A DNA stretch of 64,000 nt from Anaerosalibacter massiliensis (GTDB taxonomy: Bacteria > Bacillota > Clostridia > Tissierellales > Sporanaerobacteraceae): NCBI GenBank assembly GCA_000751555.1, contig CCEZ01000049.1, positions 62,001 through 126,000 on the forward strand, read 5' to 3'. A program made the position numbers and the translations under genes. Below are positions 24,649 through 33,967 of this stretch, piece by piece; position 1 is the stretch's first letter; each line of letters opens with the position of its first letter. The notes beneath the pieces were generated by a model. That model saw nothing but the letters and a program-made list of their open reading frames with translations, had not been told where the DNA came from and searched no databases.

Positions 24649-26899
24649 ATACAAGTTCCTCCTCTGATAGCTGGGATAAGGCAATTTGCTTATAAACTTC
24701 ACAATTTTGCAATAATTCCCTATGATTTCCCATTCCTACTATTTTTCCTTCATCTAAAACAATAATCTTTTCTGCATCTTTTATTGTATTTATTCTCTGA
24801 GCTATTATTAACATAGTTCTATTTTTAATTTCTCCTTTAATTGCCTTTCTTAATAAAGCATCTGTTTTAAAATCAAGAGCTGAAAAACTATCATCAAATA
24901 GGAGTATCTTTGGTTTCTTAACCAATGCCCTTGCAATTGAAAGTCTTTGCTTTTGACCTCCCGATACATTTCCTCCTCCTTGAGCTATATTAGACAGTAT
25001 ACCTTTTTCCTTTCCTTCTATAAGTTCTTTTGCTTGAGATATTTCTACAGCCTTTAATACATCTTCATTATTTACATTCAAGTTTTTTCCATACTTTAAA
25101 TTGCTTTCTATAGTACCTGTAAATAATACTCCTTTTTGAGGAACATATCCTATGTTTTCTCTTAAATCTTCAAGAGTAATATCTCTAATATCTACACCAT
25201 CAAAAAGAATTTCTCCATCTGTAACATCATAAAATCTAGGAATTAGATTAATTAAAGTAGATTTACCACTCCCTGTACTTCCTATAAAAGCAGTAGTTTC
25301 TCCAGGTCTTGCAATAAAGTTTATATCTTTAAGGACATATTCTTCTGCCCCTGGATATTTAAAGCTAACATTCTTAAATTCAACTAATCCTTTTATATCA
25401 TTATTAAATTTTCTTGGATTTTGAGGATCTTTAATTATTATATCTTCGTCTAATACTTCTGCTATCCTCTGTGCTGATACTGAAGCCCTTGGAAGAATCA
25501 AAGAAACCATAGATATCATAAGGAATGACATAATTATCTGCATTGCATATTGAATAAATGCCATCATATCTCCAACTTGTATAGTAGCTTTATCTATTTC
25601 ATGAGCCCCTACCCATACTATTAATAATGTTATAACATTCATAATTAGCATCATAGTTGGCATCATTATAGTCATCAATCTTGAAACAAATAAATGGGTT
25701 TTTGTTAAATTCTTATTTGCATTATCAAATTTCTTTTCTTCAAATTTCTGTGTATTAAAAGCCCTTACAACCATTATTCCATTAAGAGATTCTCTCATTA
25801 CAAGATTTACTTTATCAACAAGTTTTTGAACTTTTTTAAACTTTGGCATAGCAATCATAAAAAGAGTTGTTACAAGAACAAGAATAGCTATAACTCCTAC
25901 TGCCACTATCCACGCCATAGAAGTATTTGTATTAAGAGCCCTTATTACTCCACCAACTCCAAGAATTGGAGCATAAAATACTAGTCTTAATAACAGCATT
26001 ACAAATACTTGTACTTGTTGTATATCATTAGTACTCCTAGTTATTAAAGATGCAGTCGAAAAATTATCAAACTCTGGAGATGAAAAAGAAGTAACTTTTT
26101 TAAATACTTTATCTCTTAAATCCCTACCAAGAGAAGCAGAAACTCTTGCAGCTAAAAGTCCTACAATTACTGAAGCTACCATTCCTATTAGAGCAATAAG
26201 TAACATTATTCCTCCTGTAGATTGAATATAATTAGATTGAATTTTATTCATATCTATTCCTATAGTTTCATATTCAAGTTTTATATAATTTATAGCAGAT
26301 TGAGTTATCATAGTATCTGGAATACTTTTAAATTGTTTATCTATTTCACTTTTCATAGTGTCAAATTCCTTTTTAGGTAAATTTTTAAGCACTATAAAAG
26401 GATCAGTACCTTCTGGAAATTTTTCAAAAGGATTTTCTATCTTGTTTCTATCACCTGAAGTAATACCTTGAGGTGTACCTTTTTCTATACTATATTTAGT
26501 AAGTATAGCCTTTCCTAAAAAAGAGTTCATCTTTTCAATATCTTCTTTATTTGACGTATTTAATATATAGAGACTCTCTTTTTCTAATGCCTTGTACTTC
26601 TTAGAATAATTATTATATTCCTTTTCATTTAAATTTTCTTTATTTATTAATTTATAGTTATTATCTATTAAATTATTTTCTTCTTCATTTAAAAATAACT
26701 TTATTTTTTCCATTTCTGCAGCTCTAATTACTTGTGGTACAGCATTGTCTATCCCATTTTGTTGTATTCCTATATTAACTATATTTGACATATAATCAGG
26801 AAGAGCAAGATCTGTCATCGCCTGAACAAATAATAGAGCTATTATTATCAATATAAATATAGTAAAAGGTTTAAGCTGTTTTAAAATATTTTTCATCAT
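24641..26899 (-). CDS. ABC exporter half-transporter with degenerate catalytic site and large external domain (partner 1)
   Basis: A 752-aa subunit. Between the first and second membrane segments it carries about 180 extra residues (about 50-230), charged and probably outside the cell. The ATPase domain has Walker A GSTGSGKST and signature VSGGQKQR. The catalytic Glu after Walker B is Asp (LLFDDSFSALD) and the switch His is Gln (IIAQRINT). This is the known pattern of heterodimeric exporters such as LmrCD, BmrCD and TM287/288, where one of the two ATP sites is degenerate. It follows a MarR regulator gene by 41 bp. The exported compound is unknown. Confidence 0.93.
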   Translation of the reverse strand: MMKNILKQLKPFTIFILIIIALLFVQAMTDLALPDYMSNIVNIGIQQNGIDNAVPQVIRAAEMEKIKLFLNEEENNLIDNNYKLINKENLNEKEYNNYSKKYKALEKESLYILNTSNKEDIEKMNSFLGKAILTKYSIEKGTPQGITSGDRNKIENPFEKFPEGTDPFIVLKNLPKKEFDTMKSEIDKQFKSIPDTMITQSAINYIKLEYETIGIDMNKIQSNYIQSTGGIMLLIALIGMVASVIVGLLAARVSASLGRDLRDKVFKKVTSFSSPEFDNFSTASLITRSTNDIQQVQVFVMLLLRLVFYAPILGVGGVIRALNTNTSMAWIVAVGVIAILVLVTTLFMIAMPKFKKVQKLVDKVNLVMRESLNGIMVVRAFNTQKFEEKKFDNANKNLTKTHLFVSRLMTIMMPTMMLIMNVITLLIVWVGAHEIDKATIQVGDMMAFIQYAMQIIMSFLMISMVSLILPRASVSAQRIAEVLDEDIIIKDPQNPRKFNNDIKGLVEFKNVSFKYPGAEEYVLKDINFIARPGETTAFIGSTGSGKSTLINLIPRFYDVTDGEILFDGVDIRDITLEDLRENIGYVPQKGVLFTGTIESNLKYGKNLNVNNEDVLKAVEISQAKELIEGKEKGILSNIAQGGGNVSGGQKQRLSIARALVKKPKILLFDDSFSALDFKTDALLRKAIKGEIKNRTMLIIAQRINTIKDAEKIIVLDEGKIVGMGNHRELLQNCEVYKQIALSQLSEEELVYE

Positions 26900-26940
26900 T
26901 TTCCTCCCTAAATTAAACTTGATTAACTTTTACAGCCTTT

Positions 26941-27384
26941 TTATTTCATATCAAGTGCATTATTAAGATTTTCCCTTATTTGCATAAATAACCTTCTAAG
27001 AATTATCCTTTCTTCTATCGTAATATTCCTAAACATTTCTTCTTCAACTCTATTCATTACTCCAATTGCCTCATTACATATTTCTTTCCCTTTTTTTGTA
27101 ATGTATACTCTAGTTATTCTCTGATCTAATTCATCTTTCCTACGTGTTACTAAACCTGAATTCTCCATTCTTTTTAACATTACTGTTATAGTAGAAGACT
27201 TTATTTGCAATTTATCTGCTAATTCCTTCTGACTTTGACCATCTTTTTCATTTAAAATAAAAAGCATAGGTGGCTGACCAGGATAAACACCTACTTCTTC
27301 AAGAAGTACATGGGTACGATAATAATGGAGTCTTAATATTTCTAAAAATACATAATATAAGGAATCTTTATCTACTTTGTTCAT
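26941..27384 (-). CDS. MarR-family regulator of the ABC exporter
   Basis: A 147-aa winged-helix dimer. DGQSQKELADKLQIKSSTITVM is the HTH and GLVTRRKDELDQRITRVYIT the wing. First gene of a three-gene unit with the two ABC subunits, the usual layout for a drug- or peptide-responsive repressor. Two related sequence motifs flank its promoter (27405-27418 and 27493-27505), which suggests self-repression. ATG start after AGGAGGT. Confidence 0.92.
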   Translation of the reverse strand: MNKVDKDSLYYVFLEILRLHYYRTHVLLEEVGVYPGQPPMLFILNEKDGQSQKELADKLQIKSSTITVMLKRMENSGLVTRRKDELDQRITRVYITKKGKEICNEAIGVMNRVEEEMFRNITIEERIILRRLFMQIRENLNNALDMK

Positions 27385-27404
27385 ATTTACCTCCTATATA
27401 TTTA

Positions 27405-27505
27405 CTTAGACGGCTAAGGATATAAGTAATAATACCACCATCTTATAGTCTAGTCAATACAAATATTATTATAATTTCTTGAAATATTTTCTACTAGTCC
27501 GCTAA
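27405..27505 (-). promoter_or_regulatory. Promoter of the MarR-ABC operon with two candidate operators
   Basis: TTGACT (27452-27457) and TATTAT (27429-27434) are 17 bp apart on the minus strand. Downstream, 27405-27418 is CTTAGACGGCTAAG, with 5-bp arms. Upstream of the -35, 27493-27505 is ACTAGTCCGCTAA, a related sequence. Both may bind the MarR protein; this is inferred from position and similarity only. Confidence 0.65.
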
Positions 27506-27547
27506 ATGATTATTATGTAAAAAAAATTTAATAAATATAAATATTAT

Positions 27548-27575
27548 AAAAAAATAAGGCCATATTTTGGCCCTA
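27548..27575 (-). terminator. Terminator of the 224-aa membrane-protein gene
   Basis: Short GC stem GGCCA/TGGCC around 27558-27571 followed on the minus strand by a run of seven T (27548-27554), about 75 bp after the gene. Confidence 0.7.
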
Positions 27576-27648
27576 AAATTTCATGATTTCTATAAGTACA
27601 ATTGTATTACATATATTTAATTATCATAAACCTTTTAAGTTATATTCC

Positions 27649-28323
27649 TTATTGAAATTCTATTTTATTTACAAGCATAGCTGGTATTGTTATATTTCCA
27701 CCCATTGTTGATTTATAAGTTATTAGTCCTGATGAAATTCCCATTACTGTAATAATATCATCCTCAAGAATTCTTTCTGTTGTTATTTCATCACTATATG
27801 TAACAAGAAGTATTGTATCATAGTTTGAATCAACAGCTAATCTCAGCTGTGTTTCTCCTTCTCCTTCAATAACTTGTACTACTTTACCTGAAAATTTTGC
27901 TTTCTTTCCTATAAAATCATCAGGTGTTCTGGCCAACTGATTATAAGTTATACCAGTATCATACCCTTTTTTCTCTTCTTCTTCTTGTTTTTTACGTTCT
28001 GCCTCTTCTTTTTCTTTCTTTTCTTTTTCTTGCTTAGCTTTAATAGCTTCCGCCTTTTTTTCTTCCTCAGCTCTTTCAACCTCACTTAAATCAAAGAAAG
28101 GTTTTGCTTCATCTACCTTTTCCTGCAATTTCTTATTTTCTGTTTCTAGTGTTCCCTTCTCCGTCTCCAATGTTTTTATCTTTTTCTCTTGTGTTTTTAA
28201 TTCTTTTGACAACTTGTCCACTTCATCCTGCAAACTGCCTCTTGCAATTGAAGGTATAATAATGAATACTAAAAGTATACCTCCGATAATTTTAACCCAC
28301 TTATTACTGAAAAACTTTTTCAT
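27649..28323 (-). CDS. Membrane-anchored coiled-coil protein with an OB-like C-terminal domain
   Basis: A 224-aa protein: one membrane segment (residues 9-28), a coiled coil (about 31-75, heptads of Leu with Lys/Glu), a Glu/Lys-rich linker (80-120) and a beta-rich domain (about 125-224). The last domain, with IGKKAKFSGKVVQV and DDIITVMGISSGLI, resembles tRNA_anti-like OB domains found in secreted Firmicute proteins. The membrane segment lacks a lipobox, so it is probably a type II anchor with the domain outside. The function is unknown. A 52-bp palindrome lies 63 bp upstream. Confidence 0.72.
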   Translation of the reverse strand: MKKFFSNKWVKIIGGILLVFIIIPSIARGSLQDEVDKLSKELKTQEKKIKTLETEKGTLETENKKLQEKVDEAKPFFDLSEVERAEEEKKAEAIKAKQEKEKKEKEEAERKKQEEEEKKGYDTGITYNQLARTPDDFIGKKAKFSGKVVQVIEGEGETQLRLAVDSNYDTILLVTYSDEITTERILEDDIITVMGISSGLITYKSTMGGNITIPAMLVNKIEFQ

Positions 28324-28385
28324 TATATCTTACCCCCATTAATTTTTTATAAAATCCTACACCTCAATCTTATCTTATATTTCAT

Positions 28386-28437
28386 TTATCACATAGGCCA
28401 TTTTTGGTATATATACCAAAAATGGCCTATGTGATAA
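28386..28437. repeat. 52-bp perfect palindrome upstream of the 224-aa gene
   Basis: Two 26-bp arms (28386-28411 and 28412-28437) pair perfectly without a loop; the arms hold CACATAGGCCATTTTTGG and the centre is GGTATATATACC. On neither strand is it followed by a long T-run, so a simple terminator is less likely than for the next palindrome. It could be a regulator site or cruciform-forming element. Confidence 0.75.
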
Positions 28438-28448
28438 TCTCTATAGTA

Positions 28449-28494
28449 AAAAACAATATGAGTGATATAATATTATATCACTCATATTGTTTTT
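28449..28494 (-). terminator. 46-bp perfect palindrome, terminator of the second nitroreductase gene
   Basis: 23-bp arms (28449-28471 and 28472-28494), core CAATATGAGTGATATAAT, no loop. On the minus strand it ends in TTGTTTTTTAC, 22 bp after the nitroreductase stop. Confidence 0.8.
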
Positions 28495-28515
28495 AATTAA
28501 ATATTAACATCTCTT

Positions 28516-29025
28516 TTAATATTTATTATAACTTATAATTTCATTTAGCTCTTTCCTTGGTCTTTCATCTGGAGATTCTGAAGGATATCCTAGTGGAGTT
28601 ATTGATACTACTCTTACATCTTCTGGAATATCTAATATCTCTTTTACCTTGTTTTCATCAAAACTTCCCAACCAGCAAGTGCCAAGTCCTTGTTCATATG
28701 CTTCTAATATCAAATATGCTGTAGCAATAGATAGATCAACGGTATAACGTGGTTGCCCACATTTCATAATTCCACTTGCTTCTGTACCGCAGCAGACTAA
28801 AATTATTGGAGCTTCTCCAACAAATGGTTGCTTAATTGCCTCATTGGTAAGTTTTTCTCTTAGTTCTGAATCCTTTACAACTATGAATCTCCATTCTTGC
28901 AGATTTTTTGCAGATGGAGAAAGTCTAGCAGCTTCCAATACTTTTAATAGTTTTTCCTCTTCTACATGTTTGCTACTATACTTTCTTATACTCCTTCTCC
29001 CTTGTATTGCAGATAAAACATCCAT
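28516..29025 (-). CDS. Nitroreductase-family flavoprotein
   Basis: A 169-aa FMN protein. [11 protein letters not shown] is the N-terminal FMN-phosphate motif; [20 protein letters not shown] and [18 protein letters not shown] are the other family blocks. ATG start after a GGGGG-type site. It is monocistronic and ends at a strong palindromic terminator. The substrate is unknown. It is distinct from the nitroreductase at 4358. Confidence 0.9.
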   Translation of the reverse strand: MDVLSAIQGRRSIRKYSSKHVEEEKLLKVLEAARLSPSAKNLQEWRFIVVKDSELREKLTNEAIKQPFVGEAPIILVCCGTEASGIMKCGQPRYTVDLSIATAYLILEAYEQGLGTCWLGSFDENKVKEILDIPEDVRVVSITPLGYPSESPDERPRKELNEIISYNKY

Positions 29026-29585
29026 TATATATACCCCCTTATATATTTTCTTCTGCAGATGAAATTTATATATTCATTTCACTTCTTAAGTGCCTTTCCT
29101 AATACTATGTATTGTTCTACATAATATTAATATTTCCTCTTTATAATTTATAATAACTTTCTATAAAAAATTATTAGTAAATTAACCTACCTTATCCCAT
29201 AAATCAAGCTTATCTAAAGTTTTTGGTCTTTTTGAAGCAAAACTTTTATTTACAGCTATATTAATTGATACAATATATAATATCGTCTTTCTTTATTTTA
29301 GTCATATTGACCAACAAAAGATTTTCCCTCCATACTTTGTTCTTTATGGAGTCTCAAGATAACCCTCTGGCTTTTCTTCAAAATAGATTTTATTTTCAAG
29401 TACTATACAATAGGAATTGTTTACTTCCCCGTTATTATCATTATTTTTTTATTATCCTTCTTTTTAGATTTAAACATGGATATCTTCTATATCTAACTCA
29501 ATAAAAATATTATTACTACTATTTTGTACATTGTTCTTCTATTTCCTGTTTTCACCTATGCCAATCATTAATACCTATTCTTTTT
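29026..29585. other. 560-bp stretch with no intact gene, coding-like debris on the minus strand
   Basis: No frame here has a start and ribosome binding site with a plausible product. On the minus strand, short open pieces look like former coding sequence: IVLENKIYFEEKPEGYLETP followed by a stop and KYGGKIFCW (about 29300-29430), and VNKSFASKRPKTLDKLDLWD to a stop (about 29190-29260). The pieces are in different frames and broken by stops. They may be the remains of one or two genes; I cannot name them. Confidence 0.4.
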
Positions 29586-30551
29586 TTATATTCTTGATGT
29601 TTTGAATTGAGGTGATTCATCTTCTATTAATCTTTTAATATATTCTTGTGTACTAGTCAGTTCATTATATGATTTATTTAAATCTTTCTCTAATACATTT
29701 AATACACTGCCTATATCTCTATCAATACTACGAATTCTATCTAGGGAATTATTTATCTTTGATTGAACTATCCAGTCTGATATAAGTCCATCAAAAAAAT
29801 AATCAGCAAAAGTTTCAAATGAACCAATATTTATATCAATATCCGTAGGCATCTTCACATCAGATAATTCCTTTTTAAATGCTCTGATTAATCTTTGAAC
29901 ATTATATACCTGTTCTTTAGCCTCATCTATTTTTGAATGTTTTGCAGCTGTTGCCAAAAGTCCTCCTCCAAGCATATCCCATGTTCCCCAGCCTTGAGCA
30001 CTTTCCAGAGACCGAATTAATTGACTTAAAGCACTTTGAAGATTATTCCCTGCACTAATGGCTTCTTTAGCTTCTTTTATATCCCATTCTAAATTAGCAG
30101 CTTTATTCAGGTTAGTCATCAGTCTTTGCGACCTTTCATCATTTTTACCTAACATTAATTCCTGTTTTTCTTTTAGCACTCTTGCATATTCTTCTTCTAA
30201 TCCTATATATTTTGTTAACTCTTCTGTATACATTCTAATTTCTGCTTCAATATCTTTTATAGAGTTACAACATTCATCATATTTAAGTTTGGCCGCAAAA
30301 TATTCTTGCCTTTCCTTGTCTAGTTGTTCCCCTTTGCTACCTAATACAGAATAAAATAATCCCGTTATACTTAATGATTCTAATTTCTTAACATCTTTTT
30401 CTTCTTTACTTAAAATTCTATTGAGTTCATTTTTCTTAATCTTTTGTGTGTCCAATTCTTTCTTTGACTGATTTAACATAAGCTCTAATTTCTTTTTTCT
30501 TTTCAAAGCCTCTCTTAGTTTCAAAAGCCTGTTATTAATTTCCTCAAACAT
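29586..30551 (-). CDS. Coiled-coil protein of unknown function
   Basis: A 321-aa cytosolic protein, mainly helical. Residues 1-65 and 90-170 are strong coiled coils rich in Lys/Glu/Leu. A Gly-rich loop, AQGWGTWDMLGGGLLATAAKH, is near residue 200, followed by a region with more Asp and aromatic residues and a last helix pair. There is no signal peptide. The frame is open to 30671, but the ATG at 30549-30551 with AGAGGTG is the start. I do not recognise it with certainty; the WGTWDMLGGG block may define a conserved family. No neighbour suggests a role. Confidence 0.75.
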   Translation of the reverse strand: MFEEINNRLLKLREALKRKKKLELMLNQSKKELDTQKIKKNELNRILSKEEKDVKKLESLSITGLFYSVLGSKGEQLDKERQEYFAAKLKYDECCNSIKDIEAEIRMYTEELTKYIGLEEEYARVLKEKQELMLGKNDERSQRLMTNLNKAANLEWDIKEAKEAISAGNNLQSALSQLIRSLESAQGWGTWDMLGGGLLATAAKHSKIDEAKEQVYNVQRLIRAFKKELSDVKMPTDIDINIGSFETFADYFFDGLISDWIVQSKINNSLDRIRSIDRDIGSVLNVLEKDLNKSYNELTSTQEYIKRLIEDESPQFKTSRI

Positions 30552-30701
30552 CTTTTCACCTCTTTTAAATTGGTATGGACAGCAAATAGGTTTATATAAA
30601 AAATTAAAAGAAATTGAAATCAAAAAATTAAATAATAAAACAATTTTTACTTTCAAGTTAACTAGGCACACTCAATAATAGAGTACAGTAATTGCTATAC
30701 T

Positions 30702-31433
30702 CTATTTCTTAATAGCTTCAATAAATAAAAATCTTGGTTTCTTAAGTACTATATCATACTTTTCTGGATTTACTTCCTTAAATTTATCCGTAGGCATAGG
30801 CTCTTCTAGTCTTGAAATTACAAAACCTGAAGATAGTGGACCTTCTAAAATCTTACTAAGTGGTCTAGTATAAAAATCCACTTGTATAGTCCCTATACTA
30901 GTTTCCCATTCATCTTCAACTAGCTCCAATTTAAAATAATCCTCTTTTTCAAATAACATAAAATCTAAAAATGGATGATGGCATGAGAAAACTACCCTTC
31001 CATCTGGCTTGAGCTTCTCATAAAAGTTTTTAAAGACTCTCTTAAGATCTTTAATATAATGTATAGTTAGGGATGAAACTATTAAATCTAAAGATCTATT
31101 TTCTATAAAATCTAAAGAATTATTTAGATCATGTTGAATCACCTTTACATTTTCCTTATCCTTTACTCTAATTTTCGTCATATCAATCATCTTAGGGCTA
31201 AAATCTATTGCTATTACCTCATCTGCGCCTTTTTCAAGTAGCCAATTTGTATACCAACCTGCAGCACATCCAGCGTCTAAAACCTTCATTCCCTCTACAT
31301 CTCCAATAATAGATGTTAAACCAGGTCTTTCATAATAGGCATTAAATGATTTAGTATCAACTTCCTTGAAATAGTATTTAGCCATTTTTTCATATGAATC
31401 AAGAGATACAGAATCTCTATTTATATTAGCCAC
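30702..31433 (-). CDS. Class I SAM-dependent methyltransferase
   Basis: A 243-aa methyltransferase. VLDAGCAAGWYTNWLLEKG is motif I, IAIDFSPKMI the acidic loop that binds the ribose, and LDLIVSSLTIHYIKDL motif IV. Length and order match the UbiE/BioC-like group that methylates small molecules. Start is GTG (31431-31433), 9 nt after GGAGG. Neighbours give no hint of a substrate. Confidence 0.88.
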   Translation of the reverse strand: MANINRDSVSLDSYEKMAKYYFKEVDTKSFNAYYERPGLTSIIGDVEGMKVLDAGCAAGWYTNWLLEKGADEVIAIDFSPKMIDMTKIRVKDKENVKVIQHDLNNSLDFIENRSLDLIVSSLTIHYIKDLKRVFKNFYEKLKPDGRVVFSCHHPFLDFMLFEKEDYFKLELVEDEWETSIGTIQVDFYTRPLSKILEGPLSSGFVISRLEEPMPTDKFKEVNPEKYDIVLKKPRFLFIEAIKK

Positions 31434-31584
31434 TACTACTCACCTCCGATAATTTTATTTTACGTAATAAATAACAACTATTGTTTTTGGTAGTACTATT
31501 TTTTTAGAGATTATTAGGATATTATAAATATTTTACTATCTTTAAAAGCAGACAATGACAACAATTAATTATTCTTCATACATA

Positions 31585-32691
31585 TCAATATTCCGGAAAA
31601 TTTAAATCTTTTTTAAACTCTTCTATAGTTTCCTCTAATAATTCATAATCAATTACATAACCAAATTTATTATTACTTTTATCCATTTTTATTATTTTAG
31701 CAGTAAGAATATTATTTATATGGTAAGATATAGTGGCACTTGATACATCTAAAACTTTTGCAATTTTCTTAGTAGATGTTTCACCTGATGCAATTAGCTT
31801 TAACACCCCATATCTTGTTTTATCTCCAAAATTTTTAAATATCTGTACCCTTTCATAGGTTTTATTTTCATTTATATCTTTAATTTTTTTGAAAGCTTCT
31901 TCCATCCTTAAACCCCATGCAATATAATTGATTTTAGCTGTACTGGCAATTGAAATTGCATAAGAATACATTGCAGAAATCAGTATATTTATTTGATTAT
32001 CATCTAATATACTGGCATCTAATATTGAATAAGTAATTTCTTCTAAACCTTTAGCTCCCATATCATTTAAAAACTCTACTAGATATTCTCCGTATTCCTC
32101 CACTTCATCCTGAAAAGGTAAGTATATTTCTTCAAAAATAGGCAATAGCTTTGTCATTAACTCCACATATATTTTCATATATTTTAAGGATTCCTGTACT
32201 ATTAAAAAAAGATTCCACTTTACTCCAGCCTCAATAGGTAGTTCTTTAATAAATGAGATCATCTTGTCATTATCACTAATGATTTTTTCAGATTCTTTTA
32301 TAGTTTTATCTGAATAGGGGAAATATCCATCATTAGTCACTAATATAGAATGAATAATACTTTTTTTGATATCATGTTCATTTAATGTTAATAATTTATT
32401 GAGATAATCTTCTTCATTTTTATAGCCAATTATTCCGATATATCTAGACACTAAATCTATAAAATCATATTCACTTGAGTATTGTTTCATATAAAAAATT
32501 TCAATTTCTTTAGAAAAAGGTTTTAACCTATTCTCGATTTTTTTTACAAAATCAGAATAATCATCTGCAACTATTTCTTCATAATTTTCCAATTCTTTAG
32601 ATGCTTCAAATTCTTCATTATAATATAGTAGTCTTGGAAATAGTAAAAAATCATAAAGTCTACTTTCTTCTAAATAAAATTTAAATTTCAT
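31585..32691 (-). CDS. ArsR-like winged-helix regulator with a large N-terminal domain
   Basis: A 368-aa protein whose last 80 residues hold a winged helix: GDKTRYGVLKLIASGETSTK, then KVLDVSSATISYHINNIL. The N-terminal 280 residues are helical and unlike a normal ArsR sensor, so the ligand domain is novel to me. It overlaps the MFS gene by 11 bp and is translated after it; it probably controls that transporter. Confidence 0.8.
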   Translation of the reverse strand: MKFKFYLEESRLYDFLLFPRLLYYNEEFEASKELENYEEIVADDYSDFVKKIENRLKPFSKEIEIFYMKQYSSEYDFIDLVSRYIGIIGYKNEEDYLNKLLTLNEHDIKKSIIHSILVTNDGYFPYSDKTIKESEKIISDNDKMISFIKELPIEAGVKWNLFLIVQESLKYMKIYVELMTKLLPIFEEIYLPFQDEVEEYGEYLVEFLNDMGAKGLEEITYSILDASILDDNQINILISAMYSYAISIASTAKINYIAWGLRMEEAFKKIKDINENKTYERVQIFKNFGDKTRYGVLKLIASGETSTKKIAKVLDVSSATISYHINNILTAKIIKMDKSNNKFGYVIDYELLEETIEEFKKDLNFPEY

Positions 32692-33967
32692 TTATCACAT
32701 CTCCCGTTATTTCAGTTTTTTCCATGTCAATATCCATTAAAGCAGTTTTATATATCCTAACCACTACAATCATAATGATACTACTTATTGCTATTACATA
32801 ACTTGGTGAAATTATATCATAAAGAAAACCAAAAATCATTTGCCCTGCTGGAATAAAAATTGTTACAGCTAAATTAAATACTGTGGAAGTTCTCCCCATA
32901 AATTCAATAGGGGTTACTTGGTTAAATATTGTTCCTATAGCTATATTGGATACTGTAGCTAATACTCCAATTATAAAGGAAACTGTTAATAATAAGACAT
33001 ATATAAAGTTTAAGCTAAAATTATTTATCATAATACTAGAAGGTATTGGAGCCATAATCAATACAAGTAGCCCTACTAATATAAAACTTATATAAGATAG
33101 TTTTCCTATAGGAATTCTTTTTATATAACCGGAGCATAAAATTGGTGCAACAATCATAGACACAGATAAAACCATTTGAAATACTCCAAATTGAAAATCT
33201 GTTGCTTTTAATACTTCCTTAATTATAAAAATTAATCCTACTGAAAAAAGAGGTGCAATAGCAAAGTTAATTATTGTTCCTAAACTTATCATAGTAAATA
33301 TAAATTTATTTCCTTTAATAATATCTATTCCCTCCATTAAATCATTCTTAAATAATTTGATACTTATCTTATCTGGTTTCTTATGTTTTTTAGGAATATC
33401 TATAAACATTTCACTAATACCTGATGCTAAGAAACTGATAGAATTTATTATCAAAACAAGTTTCAAACCAAAACTTTCGTAAATTATAGCACCAATTATA
33501 GGAGCTAATAATTGTCCTATATTCATAACTAATGAATTTAAAGAATTCGCATCAAGTAATTCCTCTCTATCTACCATACTTGGTAAAACAGCAGACATGG
33601 CAGAACCAAAAAATATTTCAGTAACCTCTAATAAAATAACTAGTAAATAAATCATGGATAAAGAGAAACTTTCATTTATAATAAAAATTATAGCATAGAT
33701 TCCAATGATAACCGCATTTAATATATCTAATATCACTATGGTTTTTTTCCTATCAAACCAATCGCCAAAAACTCCAGCCATTGGTGATAACAATATTCTA
33801 GGAATAATTGATATGGATAGCATAGAAGCAAATATAGTAGCTGAGCCAGTTATTTCAAGTACATATAAGGATAATGCAAATTGCTGCATATTACTCCCCA
33901 GTAAAGAAACTAATTTTCCTAACATTAATAAAAAGAAATCTTTTTGTCTAACAAGATTCGTATTCAT
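32681..33967 (-). CDS. MFS transporter (drug exporter-like)
   Basis: A 428-aa permease with 12 hydrophobic segments. LGKLVSLLGSNMQQFALSLY is the usual opening of the MFS_3-type exporters, and GVFGDWFDRKKT near residues 60-75 is the loop 2-3 motif A. First gene of an operon with an ArsR-like regulator. The substrate is unknown. Confidence 0.9.
   Translation of the reverse strand: MNTNLVRQKDFFLLMLGKLVSLLGSNMQQFALSLYVLEITGSATIFASMLSISIIPRILLSPMAGVFGDWFDRKKTIVILDILNAVIIGIYAIIFIINESFSLSMIYLLVILLEVTEIFFGSAMSAVLPSMVDREELLDANSLNSLVMNIGQLLAPIIGAIIYESFGLKLVLIINSISFLASGISEMFIDIPKKHKKPDKISIKLFKNDLMEGIDIIKGNKFIFTMISLGTIINFAIAPLFSVGLIFIIKEVLKATDFQFGVFQMVLSVSMIVAPILCSGYIKRIPIGKLSYISFILVGLLVLIMAPIPSSIMINNFSLNFIYVLLLTVSFIIGVLATVSNIAIGTIFNQVTPIEFMGRTSTVFNLAVTIFIPAGQMIFGFLYDIISPSYVIAISSIIMIVVVRIYKTALMDIDMEKTEITGDVINEI

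Noticed and set aside
24649-24702. N-terminal extension of the second ABC subunit to 24702
   Set aside because: The extension lies inside the first subunit's gene; the ATG at 24648 has a good ribosome binding site and a normal 8-bp overlap.
28386-28437. Terminator
   Set aside because: No T-run follows on either strand, and a proper terminator for the nitroreductase gene is already present at 28449-28494.
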